This document shows, piece after piece, positions 17,186 through 25,280 of a stretch of DNA of 64,000 bases. Below the pieces are notes generated by a model. That model searched no databases and was not told the DNA's origin. It worked only from the letters and a program-made list of their open reading frames with translations. The position numbers were made by a program, and so were the translations under genes. This stretch comes from CBDDBH01 sp965225625 (GTDB lineage: Bacteria; Pseudomonadota; Gammaproteobacteria; JADZEE01): NCBI GenBank assembly GCA_965225625.1, contig CBDDBH010000019.1:1-64000 (forward strand). Direction: 5' to 3'. The first letter of the stretch is position 1; each line of letters begins with the position of its first letter.

Positions 17186-17548
17186 ATGTTTGTAAAACAT
17201 AGCAACGCCTGCGCGCAGATCCTCGCCAATGACGGTTCGAAGCTGCGCGAACTGCTGCACCCAAGCAACGACAATGTCGATTTGCCCTATTCGATAGCGC
17301 TTGCAACCGTGGCGCCGGGTGAACGCAGCTATCGGCACCGCCTGAGTCAAACCGAAGTGTATTACCTGCTCGAGGGCGGTGGCCGCATGTACATTGGCGA
17401 TGAAACGCAGGTTGTCGTGCCTGGCGATGTCATACTGGTGCCTGCCGACGCGGAACAATGGATCGAGAATCCGGGGGTCAACCCATTAGTATTTCTCGTC
17501 GTTGTCTCTCCGCCTTGGTGTGCCGAGGACGACACGCGACTCGAATGA
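17186..17548 (+). CDS. Cupin-domain protein
   Basis: A 120-residue single cupin barrel. The first cupin motif is seen as HRLSQTEVYYLLEGGGRMYIG around residues 52-72, with His and Glu in metal-binding positions, and the second as VPGDVILVPADAEQWIENPG near 83-102, where the usual His is replaced by Gln. The partial metal site leaves open whether it is an enzyme, such as an epimerase or dioxygenase, or a binding protein. It is followed within eight bases by an FkbM-type methyltransferase gene. Confidence 0.78.
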   Translation: MFVKHSNACAQILANDGSKLRELLHPSNDNVDLPYSIALATVAPGERSYRHRLSQTEVYYLLEGGGRMYIGDETQVVVPGDVILVPADAEQWIENPGVNPLVFLVVVSPPWCAEDDTRLE

Positions 17549-17555
17549 CATTTAC

Positions 17556-18311
17556 ATGAGGAGTTCCGCACGACAATTTGTACAGCGCTGCGCGTTCGCG
17601 GTGCTGCCGCCACTGGTGATGCGCTACCAGATTGCGCTACGTAACTATCGACGCGGCGAGCCTGAGATCCGTCTGTTGAAAGATTTAGTCGACCCACAAC
17701 GCGACGCCGTGGATGTGGGTGGTTATCTGGGCGCCTACACGTTCTTCTTGAATCGAATTGCGCGGCATGTGCATGTTTTCGAACCGCAAAGACAATGCGC
17801 GCGTTTTCTCGAGCGGGCGTATCCACACCACGTCACTGTCCACGATTGCGCGCTCGCCGACACACGCGGCGATGGCGCGATGCTAAAGCCTGATCCCTTG
17901 CAAAGCTACCAATCCGCGCGACTGTCCTTGGGCAAGGATGCTGCAGAGCCGACAGAGTCGGTTGCGGTCAAATGCCTGGACGACTTCGCGTTCGCGGACG
18001 TTGGTTTTATCAAGATCGACGCAGAAGGCGCCGAGGAACGCATATTACGCGGTGCGGCACAAACAATTAGCCGTTGCCGGCCGGTATTATTGGTGGAAAT
18101 CGAAGAACGCCACCTTGATAAGGATATTGCTGAGGTGATCGCTTTTGTTCTCGGCCTGGGCTACTCGGGTGAGTATTATCATAACGGCGCGCTGTGCGCG
18201 ATTGAGTCATTCTCGGTTGAGAAACTGCAACGCGCCCGCTTGGCAGGTGATAGAAGTCGTCCCTACATCAATAATTTTATTTTTCGACCAAAGTCGTTAA
18301 CCGCCAACTAA
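17556..18311 (+). CDS. FkbM family methyltransferase
   Basis: A 251-residue SAM-dependent methyltransferase of the FkbM family, which O-methylates sugars or polyketides. The SAM-binding region is DAVDVGGYLGAYTFFLNR near residue 50, with HVFEPQ shortly after. The diagnostic FIKIDAEGAEERILRGA motif lies near 150-167, then PVLLVEIEERH. I start at the ATG at 17556, just after the cupin gene, because a start at 17502 would overlap that gene by 47 bases. The following sulfotransferase gene starts three bases after its stop. The target is probably a cell-surface or secreted glycan, by inference. Confidence 0.85.
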   Translation: MRSSARQFVQRCAFAVLPPLVMRYQIALRNYRRGEPEIRLLKDLVDPQRDAVDVGGYLGAYTFFLNRIARHVHVFEPQRQCARFLERAYPHHVTVHDCALADTRGDGAMLKPDPLQSYQSARLSLGKDAAEPTESVAVKCLDDFAFADVGFIKIDAEGAEERILRGAAQTISRCRPVLLVEIEERHLDKDIAEVIAFVLGLGYSGEYYHNGALCAIESFSVEKLQRARLAGDRSRPYINNFIFRPKSLTAN

Positions 18312-18313
18312 TC

Positions 18314-19054
18314 GTGACTCAGCCGCAGGACCGCTATTTCGTATTGACGGCCGGACGCACCGGATCGAGTCTACTCTGCGCGATTCTCTCGGACGCGGGA
18401 GCGAATTTTGGGATGCAGGCACCTCGTGTCTGGGACCCTCGCCGCGGGATCATGGAAAACGAAACCATGCGTGTCGCCACGCATCACTATCGACGCGCCT
18501 ATGAGATCGATCAAGGCCGACGCTACAAACTGTCCCCCGAACTGGAAGCCAAATGGCGCCGCGCTTTGGGGCGGCGCAGACTGCGCCAGGCACTCAGCGA
18601 AGCAGATTTCTTCAAAATCGGCGATCTAGATTTAGTGGTGCAACCAAGTTTCAAGCTTGGATATCTGCCCCGACTGATTCTTAGCTACCGCCAATTTGAG
18701 CCGACTGCAATGAGCCTGATCGTTGGGCGTAAGCACGTCGGACCCGACGCGCTGGAGGCGGATTACATTCGTCTCTACCGCCAGGGTTTGATGTTGCTGC
18801 GGTGTTTCGGTGGTTGTGTCGTTGCTTACACCGATCTGCATCTCGATTCTGCGGCTTGGGGATGTTTAGCCAGCGTAACGGGTCTGCAGGAGCCGGACTT
18901 GGCGCGTGCAGTTGGCGCACGTTCCGCGGATGTGCCCGCGAACGAGAATACCGCGGTGCTTTATCCGCAGGCGCAGGCGGTTTTTGAGCAACTCGAGTCG
19001 CTGCGCGGACAGCTCATTGAACCTAGCCGGCAGGTGCAACGCGCTATTTCATAA
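18314..19054 (+). CDS. Sulfotransferase-like protein
   Basis: A 246-residue protein with a PAPS-binding 5'-phosphosulfate loop, TAGRTGSSLL near residues 12-21, as in Stf0-like and other bacterial sulfotransferases. A 3'-phosphate-binding motif is less clear. The body is rich in Arg and aromatic residues. It begins with GTG at 18314 right after the FkbM gene, so the pair may methylate and sulfate one glycan or lipid. Its 3' end overlaps the convergent ybbP gene by six bases. Family assignment is fair; the substrate is unknown. Confidence 0.7.
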   Translation: MTQPQDRYFVLTAGRTGSSLLCAILSDAGANFGMQAPRVWDPRRGIMENETMRVATHHYRRAYEIDQGRRYKLSPELEAKWRRALGRRRLRQALSEADFFKIGDLDLVVQPSFKLGYLPRLILSYRQFEPTAMSLIVGRKHVGPDALEADYIRLYRQGLMLLRCFGGCVVAYTDLHLDSAAWGCLASVTGLQEPDLARAVGARSADVPANENTAVLYPQAQAVFEQLESLRGQLIEPSRQVQRAIS

Positions 19055-21541
19055 CTGTTGCAATACCCGGGCGGGCAGTTCGTCCAGTATCCGGCGCATG
19101 CCGAGTATGCCGATCAACGCCGTGCCGGCAATGCCGGCAACGAGGCCTAATGGCCACATCAGCATGTTGAGTTGAAAGCTAATATTGAACACATATTCGG
19201 CAAGCAGATAACTGAGCAAGCTTGCAGCGAACGCCGCCACCAGGCCGGCCACCGCGCCCAAGGTACAAAACTCCGCCAGCAGGCCCAGACGGATCCGGTT
19301 GCGCGCAGCACCCAGGGTCTTGAGTATCGCGGACTCGTGAACACGTTCGTCGTGGGTTGCTTGCAGCGCGGCGATCAGGACCAGCAAACCGGCCAGCAGG
19401 GTAAATCCGAACACGTACTCTACCGCAAGGGTGACGCGGTCCATGATGCGGCGGACTTGTTTCATGAGCGCGGCAACGTCGAGAACGGTCACGCTGGGGA
19501 AACGTCGAACCAGGTCGTTCAGCAATAGTTTTTGTTCATCGTCCAGGTACACACTGGTGATAAAGGTAGCCGGCTGCGTCTCAAGCCAACCCGGGGTGGC
19601 GACCACGAAAAAATTCACATTGAAGGAATCCCAATTAACTTCCCTCAAGCTGGTGATGCGCGCGCTTACGTCCTGGTCGGCAATGCGAAACTGCAGCGTG
19701 TCGTTCAACTCGAAACCCAGCGTCTGCGCGAAGTCCCGTTCCACCGAGAGCTCTCGCTCGGTGTTCAGCGCCGATGACCACCAGCGACCGGCAACGATTT
19801 TGTTATCGTCTTTCAGTTGCGACGCCCACGACAGATTGAATTCTCGCGCTGCGAGCCGTCGGGCGCGGGGTTCAAGGTAACTGTCGGGGTCTACAGCTTC
19901 GCCATTAACGTGGGTCAGGCGAGCGCGAACCATCGCATGAAGATCGGGGACCGGGATCTTCCGTTCGCCAAAATACGTGCGGATCTCGTCAACCTGGCTG
20001 GGTTGGATATTGATCAAGAAGTGATTCGGTGCCCGTGGCGGCAGTGTCGCCTGCCAGCCGGCCAGTAAGTCCGTACGCACCAGACTCAGCATTAACATCA
20101 CGGTTATGCCTAGACCCAGGGCGACAATCTGCACGACGGCACCGCCGGCGCGACGCGCGATGTTGGCGAAGCCATAACGCCAGGCCACGCCGACGCGGGT
20201 TCGCAACCTGCCGAGCAGTTTTACCGCAACAGTGGCGAGCAGGGCCGATACGAATATCGTCGCGAGACAGCCGCCGAGCAAATACAGGCTCAGCTTAACG
20301 TTACCAGCCTGCCACGGCGCCAGTAGCAGCAACAATATCAACGCCGCAACATAAGGTAGCGCGCGCGCACCTTTAGGCGGACCCAAGGCGCGACGCAATA
20401 CACGCGCGGGCGGCACATCCTTGAGCTGCAGTAGCGGCGGTAGCGCGAAACCGACCAGGGTGATGACGCTGGTGGTTAAACCCGTCGCGAAGGGTTGCCA
20501 GCCGGCCGGTGGCAACCCGGTCGCGGTAAGTCCGCGCAGCAGCTGAGCTAATCCCGACTGCGCCGCAAAGCCCAAGAGCACGCCAACCGCTCCGGCGCAC
20601 AGACTCAGCATGAGCATTTCAAGCGTGAACACGGCGATGACGAATCGCTGACTGGCACCAAGACAACGCAGCACCGCGCAGTTGTCCAAATGCCGCAGTG
20701 CGTAACGCCGTGCCGCCATCGCAATGGCAACGCCGGCGACCAGCAGGCTGCTCAGCACCGCCAGACCCAGAAATTGCTCTGCGCGTTGCAACGCCGCGCG
20801 CAGCTCAGGTCGTGCATCGCGTACTTCGCGCAGTTTGATCCCTACCGGCAGGGTTGTATCAGTTGTAGTGCGAAATTTTTCCATGCCTGCCGGACTGCCG
20901 GCTACCAGTAACCGACGAGTAGCGCGACTGGCGGGCAATATCAATCCTGTTGCGGCAACGTCGGTGAGATTAATCATGAGTCTAGGCGCAATGGAAAACA
21001 GATCGCCGCCCCGATCCGGTTCCAAAACCAGCACGCGGGTAATGCGTAAGCGCGTCTTACCCAGTTGCACGTCGTCACCTACCTTTAGCCCCAGCGCGGG
21101 CAGCAGGCGTGTTTCCGCCCATGCTTCACCGGCTGCCGGGGTTGCGCTCGTTTCCTCGGCGGTTCCAAACAGCGTGTGGCTGACCTGTACCCGTCCACGC
21201 AGTGGATAGTTTTCCTGGACAGCTTTCACCTCCGCGAGCTGCATGCGCTCGCCGCGGCCAACAACACTGCGAAACGTGAGCGTGTCCGAAATATTTAGAC
21301 CGATGGTGGTCGCCGCGTCTCGCAGGGAATCGGGGATCGGATTGCGAGACTCCAGCGCGAGGTCCGCGGCGAGTAGTGCGTTTGCCTGTGTTTCGATCGC
21401 GCGTTGAATACGATCAGTAAAAAACCCCACAGCGCTTGTGCTTGCCACCGCGATGACCAAAGCTACGAATACCAGCGACAACTCACCAGAGCGTGTGTCG
21501 CGCTGCAACGCCCGCAGTGCAAACTTCATGACCTTGCGCAT
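19049..21541 (-). CDS. ybbP: FtsX-like ABC transporter permease, YbbP type
   Basis: An 830-residue permease with two FtsX domains, each with membrane segments flanking a large periplasmic region. Hydrophobic segments occur near the start (LVFVALVIAVASTSAVGFF), in the middle between about residues 240 and 460, and at the C-terminus. The size and layout match YbbP of the YbbA-YbbP pair, a MacB-superfamily transporter of uncertain substrate. ATG 21541 is used; ATG 21529 is an alternative and the longer frame to 21607 overlaps ybbA. The gene begins five bases after ybbA. Confidence 0.88.
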   Translation of the reverse strand: MRKVMKFALRALQRDTRSGELSLVFVALVIAVASTSAVGFFTDRIQRAIETQANALLAADLALESRNPIPDSLRDAATTIGLNISDTLTFRSVVGRGERMQLAEVKAVQENYPLRGRVQVSHTLFGTAEETSATPAAGEAWAETRLLPALGLKVGDDVQLGKTRLRITRVLVLEPDRGGDLFSIAPRLMINLTDVAATGLILPASRATRRLLVAGSPAGMEKFRTTTDTTLPVGIKLREVRDARPELRAALQRAEQFLGLAVLSSLLVAGVAIAMAARRYALRHLDNCAVLRCLGASQRFVIAVFTLEMLMLSLCAGAVGVLLGFAAQSGLAQLLRGLTATGLPPAGWQPFATGLTTSVITLVGFALPPLLQLKDVPPARVLRRALGPPKGARALPYVAALILLLLLAPWQAGNVKLSLYLLGGCLATIFVSALLATVAVKLLGRLRTRVGVAWRYGFANIARRAGGAVVQIVALGLGITVMLMLSLVRTDLLAGWQATLPPRAPNHFLINIQPSQVDEIRTYFGERKIPVPDLHAMVRARLTHVNGEAVDPDSYLEPRARRLAAREFNLSWASQLKDDNKIVAGRWWSSALNTERELSVERDFAQTLGFELNDTLQFRIADQDVSARITSLREVNWDSFNVNFFVVATPGWLETQPATFITSVYLDDEQKLLLNDLVRRFPSVTVLDVAALMKQVRRIMDRVTLAVEYVFGFTLLAGLLVLIAALQATHDERVHESAILKTLGAARNRIRLGLLAEFCTLGAVAGLVAAFAASLLSYLLAEYVFNISFQLNMLMWPLGLVAGIAGTALIGILGMRRILDELPARVLQQL

Positions 21542-21546
21542 GGCGA

Positions 21547-22245
21547 TTAGTTGACGTTGTTGCCGGCAGACAAGCGGCCGGCCTCCAACTGAATAATGCG
21601 ATCGCAATTGTTGGCAATGCGCTCGTCGTGGGTTACCACAACCAGCGTGGTTCCGAATTCGGCGGTGAGCGACAATAATAATTCGCTGATCCGGGTCGCT
21701 GTCTGTCGATCCAGATTACCCGTCGGTTCATCGGCGAATAGCACACCCGGCTGCGCTGCAAAGGCCCGTGCAATGGCAACCCGCTGTTGCTCGCCACCGG
21801 ATAGCTGATTCGGATAATGACCGAGCCTGTGGTCTAAACCCACGCGTTGCAACACCTGTTGAGCTGTGCCATCGGCATCGCTGCGCTCCGCCAACTCCAG
21901 CGGCAGCATGACATTCTCCAGCGCTGTCAGACTCGGTAATAGTTGGAAGGATTGAAAGACAAATCCAACCCGTTCGCCGCGCAGACGTGCACGGCCGTCT
22001 TCATCCAGCGTATTCATGTCCACACCGTCGAGTATGGCGCGTCCCTGCGTGGGGAGGTCAAGACCTGCCAGCAGTCCGAGCAATGTCGACTTACCCGATC
22101 CCGAGACCCCAATTATCGCCAGTGCTTCCGCGGTTCCGACTGAAAAGCTAATATCGTCGAGAATGGTCAGTAAACCTTCAGGGCTCGGTACTCGCTTACA
22201 CAAGTGTTCGGCGCGGACGATGGCCTTAGCTTCAGAACCCGTCAT
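21547..22245 (-). CDS. ybbA: ABC transporter ATP-binding protein, YbbA type
   Basis: A 232-residue nucleotide-binding subunit for the YbbP permease. Walker A is GVSGSGKSTLL near residue 47, the signature is LSGGEQQRVAIARA near 145, Walker B is VLFADEPTGNLD near 165, and the switch His is in VVVTHD near 200. This places it in the LolD/MacB-type group. The ATG at 22245-22243 overlaps the tesA ATG on the other strand (22244-22246). An upstream TTG at 22251 is possible but not needed. Confidence 0.9.
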   Translation of the reverse strand: MTGSEAKAIVRAEHLCKRVPSPEGLLTILDDISFSVGTAEALAIIGVSGSGKSTLLGLLAGLDLPTQGRAILDGVDMNTLDEDGRARLRGERVGFVFQSFQLLPSLTALENVMLPLELAERSDADGTAQQVLQRVGLDHRLGHYPNQLSGGEQQRVAIARAFAAQPGVLFADEPTGNLDRQTATRISELLLSLTAEFGTTLVVVTHDERIANNCDRIIQLEAGRLSAGNNVN

Positions 22246-22873
22246 GCGCAAATGTATTGGCGTCGTTGCCTTGTGGCTGTCGTTGCTGGGTACGGCACTG
22301 GCGGATACTCCTAATGTTCTGGTCCTTGGCGATTCGTTGAGCGCAGGTTACGGAATTCCGATAGGACGGGGCTGGGTAACGCTATTGCAACAGAGACTCG
22401 ACGAGCAAGGCTATCCTCAGCGGGTCGTTAATGCCAGCATTAGCGGTGAAACAACCCGCGGTGCACGCGAGCGCATAGAGAAACTACTTGCTGATTATAA
22501 ACCGCAAATCGTCATTATTGAACTCGGTGGTAACGACGGTTTGCGGGGCTTGTCTCTGGCGGAGATGCGCGGCAACTTGATAACTTTGACCGATCGGGTG
22601 CGCTCGCAGTCTGCGCAGGTGTTGCTAATCGAAATGCGTCTACCACCAAATTACGGAAACGAGTACACACTGCTATTTCAACAAGTGTTCCGCGATGTGG
22701 CCGAACTTACCGGCGCTACGCTCACGCCGTTTATTCTCGAGGATATCGCTGATAAAACGACACTAATGCAGAGCGATGGTATCCATCCCCGGGCCGAGGC
22801 GCAGACGACAATGCTCGACAATATCTGGCCGCAAATTGAAAAGCTGCTCGTGAGCGTTCACACCGATGATTAA
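22244..22873 (+). CDS. tesA: Arylesterase / acyl-CoA thioesterase TesA (GDSL family)
   Basis: Periplasmic SGNH hydrolase with thioesterase, esterase and lysophospholipase activities. The signal peptide MRKCIGVVALWLSLLGTALA is followed by block I GDSLSAGYG with the catalytic Ser, GGNDGLRG with the Asn, and DGIHP with the Asp and His. It is 209 residues long. The ATG at 22244 is needed to begin the signal peptide and overlaps the start codon of divergent ybbA by two bases. The tesA / ybbA-ybbP divergence is conserved in gammaproteobacteria. Confidence 0.93.
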   Translation: MRKCIGVVALWLSLLGTALADTPNVLVLGDSLSAGYGIPIGRGWVTLLQQRLDEQGYPQRVVNASISGETTRGARERIEKLLADYKPQIVIIELGGNDGLRGLSLAEMRGNLITLTDRVRSQSAQVLLIEMRLPPNYGNEYTLLFQQVFRDVAELTGATLTPFILEDIADKTTLMQSDGIHPRAEAQTTMLDNIWPQIEKLLVSVHTDD

Positions 22874-22882
22874 GGTTCGCCA

Positions 22883-23446
22883 ATGAAGTTTTGCTCAGGA
22901 TGTGGCGCGCCGCTGATGCGTAAGATCCCCCAGGGTGACAATCGAGAAAGATTTGTCTGTTCTGAATGCGAAGCCATTCATTATCAAAATCCTAAGATAG
23001 TGGCTGGTTGCGTCCCGGAATGGGAGGGGCGGGTACTGCTGTGCCGCAGAGCGATCGAGCCGCGACACGGGTATTGGACGCTGCCGGCAGGTTTCATGGA
23101 GAACGATGAGACGGCGGTGGAAGCCGCCTCTCGGGAAACCCTCGAGGAGGCCAATGCGCGGGTCGAGATCCTGGGTCTGTACACGTTGTTCAATCTGCCG
23201 CACATCAATCAGGTGTATATGCTGTTTCGCGCGCGACTCCTCGACATTGACTATACGCCGGGTGAGGAGTCACTAGATGTAGAGTTGTTTGATGTTGACG
23301 CGATCCCCTGGCAGGAACTGGCATTTCCCACGATCCTGCATACGCTCGAGTACTACCAGCAGGACTTACAGCGGGGCGCCTTCGAGTTCCGTATGGGTGA
23401 CATCGTGCGCGGCGGCAAAGGCGCAGAGTTAGTGAGCCGACGATAG
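22883..23446 (+). CDS. Nudix hydrolase with N-terminal zinc ribbon
   Basis: A 187-residue protein. Four cysteines (CSGC near residue 4 and CSEC near 26) form a zinc ribbon as in NudC-like enzymes, followed by a Nudix domain. The Nudix box is complete: Gly, then Glu, then RETLEEA near residues 70-92. It may act on ADP-ribose or dinucleotide cofactors; the substrate cannot be read from the sequence. It begins nine bases after tesA and is probably co-transcribed. Confidence 0.88.
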   Translation: MKFCSGCGAPLMRKIPQGDNRERFVCSECEAIHYQNPKIVAGCVPEWEGRVLLCRRAIEPRHGYWTLPAGFMENDETAVEAASRETLEEANARVEILGLYTLFNLPHINQVYMLFRARLLDIDYTPGEESLDVELFDVDAIPWQELAFPTILHTLEYYQQDLQRGAFEFRMGDIVRGGKGAELVSRR

Positions 23447-23605
23447 CACTGATTAGCCATGGGTCGGCGCCGCGACTGTGGGAACGGTGGCCGCCGTCAC
23501 AATTCAAACGTCCATGCGCACTGGGCGATGCACCCTATGCCGCACCTGCCTGGTGCGCTATTCTTTCGCTCCGTTTTCGGGTCCCATAACGACAGGAGTT
23601 AGTGA

Positions 23606-24793
23606 GTGATAAAGCCCCATGGATCGGAGTCGCTGACTGCGTTATATGTCAACGACGAGAACCGTCGCCGTGAACTCGAGGCTGAGGCCGAGACCTTACC
23701 AAGCCTGTTGCTCAATTCCGCCGCCGCGGCCAATGCCGTCATGCTGGGTGCCGGGTACTTCAACCCACTGCCCGGTTACATGGGACTGACTGATGTACAG
23801 GCTGTCGCACAGACCATGCATACGAGCGATGGTTTGTTCTGGCCGATCCCGTGTATGAATCTGACGACATCGATCGACGCAATCGAGCACGCTCCGCGCA
23901 TCGCGCTGCGGGACCCAAACGTTGAAGGTCACCCGGTGTTGGCGATCCAATCCGTCGCAGCCATTGAGCAGCTGCAAGCCGGGCAGTTGGATAAGCTGTG
24001 TGAAAGTATATTCGCCACGCTTGATGATAAGCATCCCGGTGTCGCAACGTTTCGCGCGCTTGGAAGTTATCTGATATCCGGACCCCTCGAAGTGCTCAAT
24101 TTAAGCTATTTCGAATCGGACTTTCCCGAGACCTTTCGCACCGCTGTACAAATCAGGCAGGAGATAGCAGCACTGGGTTGGCAAAGCGTGGTTGCGTTTC
24201 AGACTCGCAATCCAATGCACCGAGCGCACGAGGAATTGTGCAAGATGGCCAAAGATGCCGTCAACGCTGACGGCGTGCTGATACACATGCTGCTGGGCAA
24301 ACTTAAACCTGGCGACATACCGGCGGACGTCCGCGATGCTGCGATCCGCACGATGGTAGAACACTACTTTCCTCCTGATACGGTACTGGTGACAGGCTAC
24401 GGCTTTGATATGCTCTATGCAGGGCCCAGGGAGGCAGCGTTGCATGCAGTTTTCAGACAGAACTCAGGATGTACCCATTTAATTGTGGGGCGTGACCACG
24501 CGGGCGTTGGTAGCTACTACGGTCCTTTCGCTGCACAGGATATTTTCAATGAGGTGCCGGAGGATAGCTTGGCGATCGAAATCTTCAAAGCCGATCACAC
24601 GGCGTTTTCAAAAAAGCTAAATAAGGTCGTCATGATGCGAGATGCCCCGGATCATGCGCCGGAGGACTTTGTGTTGCTATCGGGCACGAAAGTTCGTGAC
24701 ATGTTGGCGGCCGGTGAGGCATTGCCGGCAGAGTTTGCCCGCCCCGAGGTTGCCGCGATACTCATGCAACACTACCAGCAGGCGGGGGAGTAG
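23606..24793 (+). CDS. sat: Sulfate adenylyltransferase Sat (homo-oligomeric, dissimilatory type)
   Basis: Interconverts ATP plus sulfate and APS plus pyrophosphate. The 395-residue protein is the single-subunit Sat, not CysDN. The ATP-binding QTRNPMHRAHEEL motif lies near residue 200, LLGKLKPGDIP near 230 and GRDHAGVGSYYG near 295. There is no fused APS kinase domain. In sulfur oxidisers such as Allochromatium this form runs in reverse to make ATP from APS. I saw no aprAB or dsr genes here. GTG start at 23606 with AGGAG seven bases upstream. The HIT gene follows two bases after the stop. Confidence 0.93.
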   Translation: MIKPHGSESLTALYVNDENRRRELEAEAETLPSLLLNSAAAANAVMLGAGYFNPLPGYMGLTDVQAVAQTMHTSDGLFWPIPCMNLTTSIDAIEHAPRIALRDPNVEGHPVLAIQSVAAIEQLQAGQLDKLCESIFATLDDKHPGVATFRALGSYLISGPLEVLNLSYFESDFPETFRTAVQIRQEIAALGWQSVVAFQTRNPMHRAHEELCKMAKDAVNADGVLIHMLLGKLKPGDIPADVRDAAIRTMVEHYFPPDTVLVTGYGFDMLYAGPREAALHAVFRQNSGCTHLIVGRDHAGVGSYYGPFAAQDIFNEVPEDSLAIEIFKADHTAFSKKLNKVVMMRDAPDHAPEDFVLLSGTKVRDMLAAGEALPAEFARPEVAAILMQHYQQAGE

Positions 24794-24795
24794 CG

Positions 24796-25134
24796 ATGGA
24801 TACGATCTTTAGCAAGATTATCGAGCGGGAGATCCCCGCCGATATCGTTTATGAGGATGACGAGTGTCTTGCCTTCCGCGATGTTAACCCACAGGCGCCA
24901 GTACACATTCTGTTGATCCCAAAAAAGCCCATCGCGATGCTTTCGGACGCCGACGTTACTGACGCCCCGTTACTGGGTCATTTACTGACGACCGCGAAAC
25001 TGATTGCCGCTGACCAGGGCTGTGCAGAAGCGTTTCGAGTCGTGATTAACAACGGCGCGGAGGTTGGCCAATCTGTTTTTCACCTGCATTTACACATTCT
25101 GGCTGGCCGGGAATTCTCGTGGCCGCCCGGGTAA
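24796..25134 (+). CDS. HIT family protein (histidine triad nucleotide-binding, HINT branch)
   Basis: A 112-residue protein with the MDTIFSKIIEREIPADIVYEDD start typical of HinT, an FRDVNPQAPVHILLIPKK block near residue 30-47, and the histidine triad HLHLHILAG near 98. HinT proteins hydrolyse nucleoside phosphoramidates and adenylates. It lies two bases after sat, which could mean a role in clearing adenylylated sulfur intermediates; some HIT proteins act on adenosine phosphosulfate. That link is inference. Confidence 0.92.
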   Translation: MDTIFSKIIEREIPADIVYEDDECLAFRDVNPQAPVHILLIPKKPIAMLSDADVTDAPLLGHLLTTAKLIAADQGCAEAFRVVINNGAEVGQSVFHLHLHILAGREFSWPPG

Positions 25135-25280
25135 ACTGTGCGCAGGGCGCCCGCAAACCGCGGGCGATAAAAATTGAGGATTCTTCGGCAGATTCGCGGT
25201 CACACGCCGCGTGGGAGTAGCCGCTGTGACCCGGCCTACGCCGGCGACGCCAGGTGCATCGTCAACTAGGAGTGATTGAT

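Noticed and set aside
22016..22243. In-frame upstream extension of tesA
   Set aside because: It runs antisense through ybbA and would bury the signal peptide; the ATG at 22244 starts the signal peptide exactly.
25147..25165. GC-rich hairpin CGCCCGC / GCGGGCG after the HIT gene
   Set aside because: It is followed by an A-rich, not T-rich, stretch on the plus strand, so it lacks the hallmark of an intrinsic terminator; no other role is visible.
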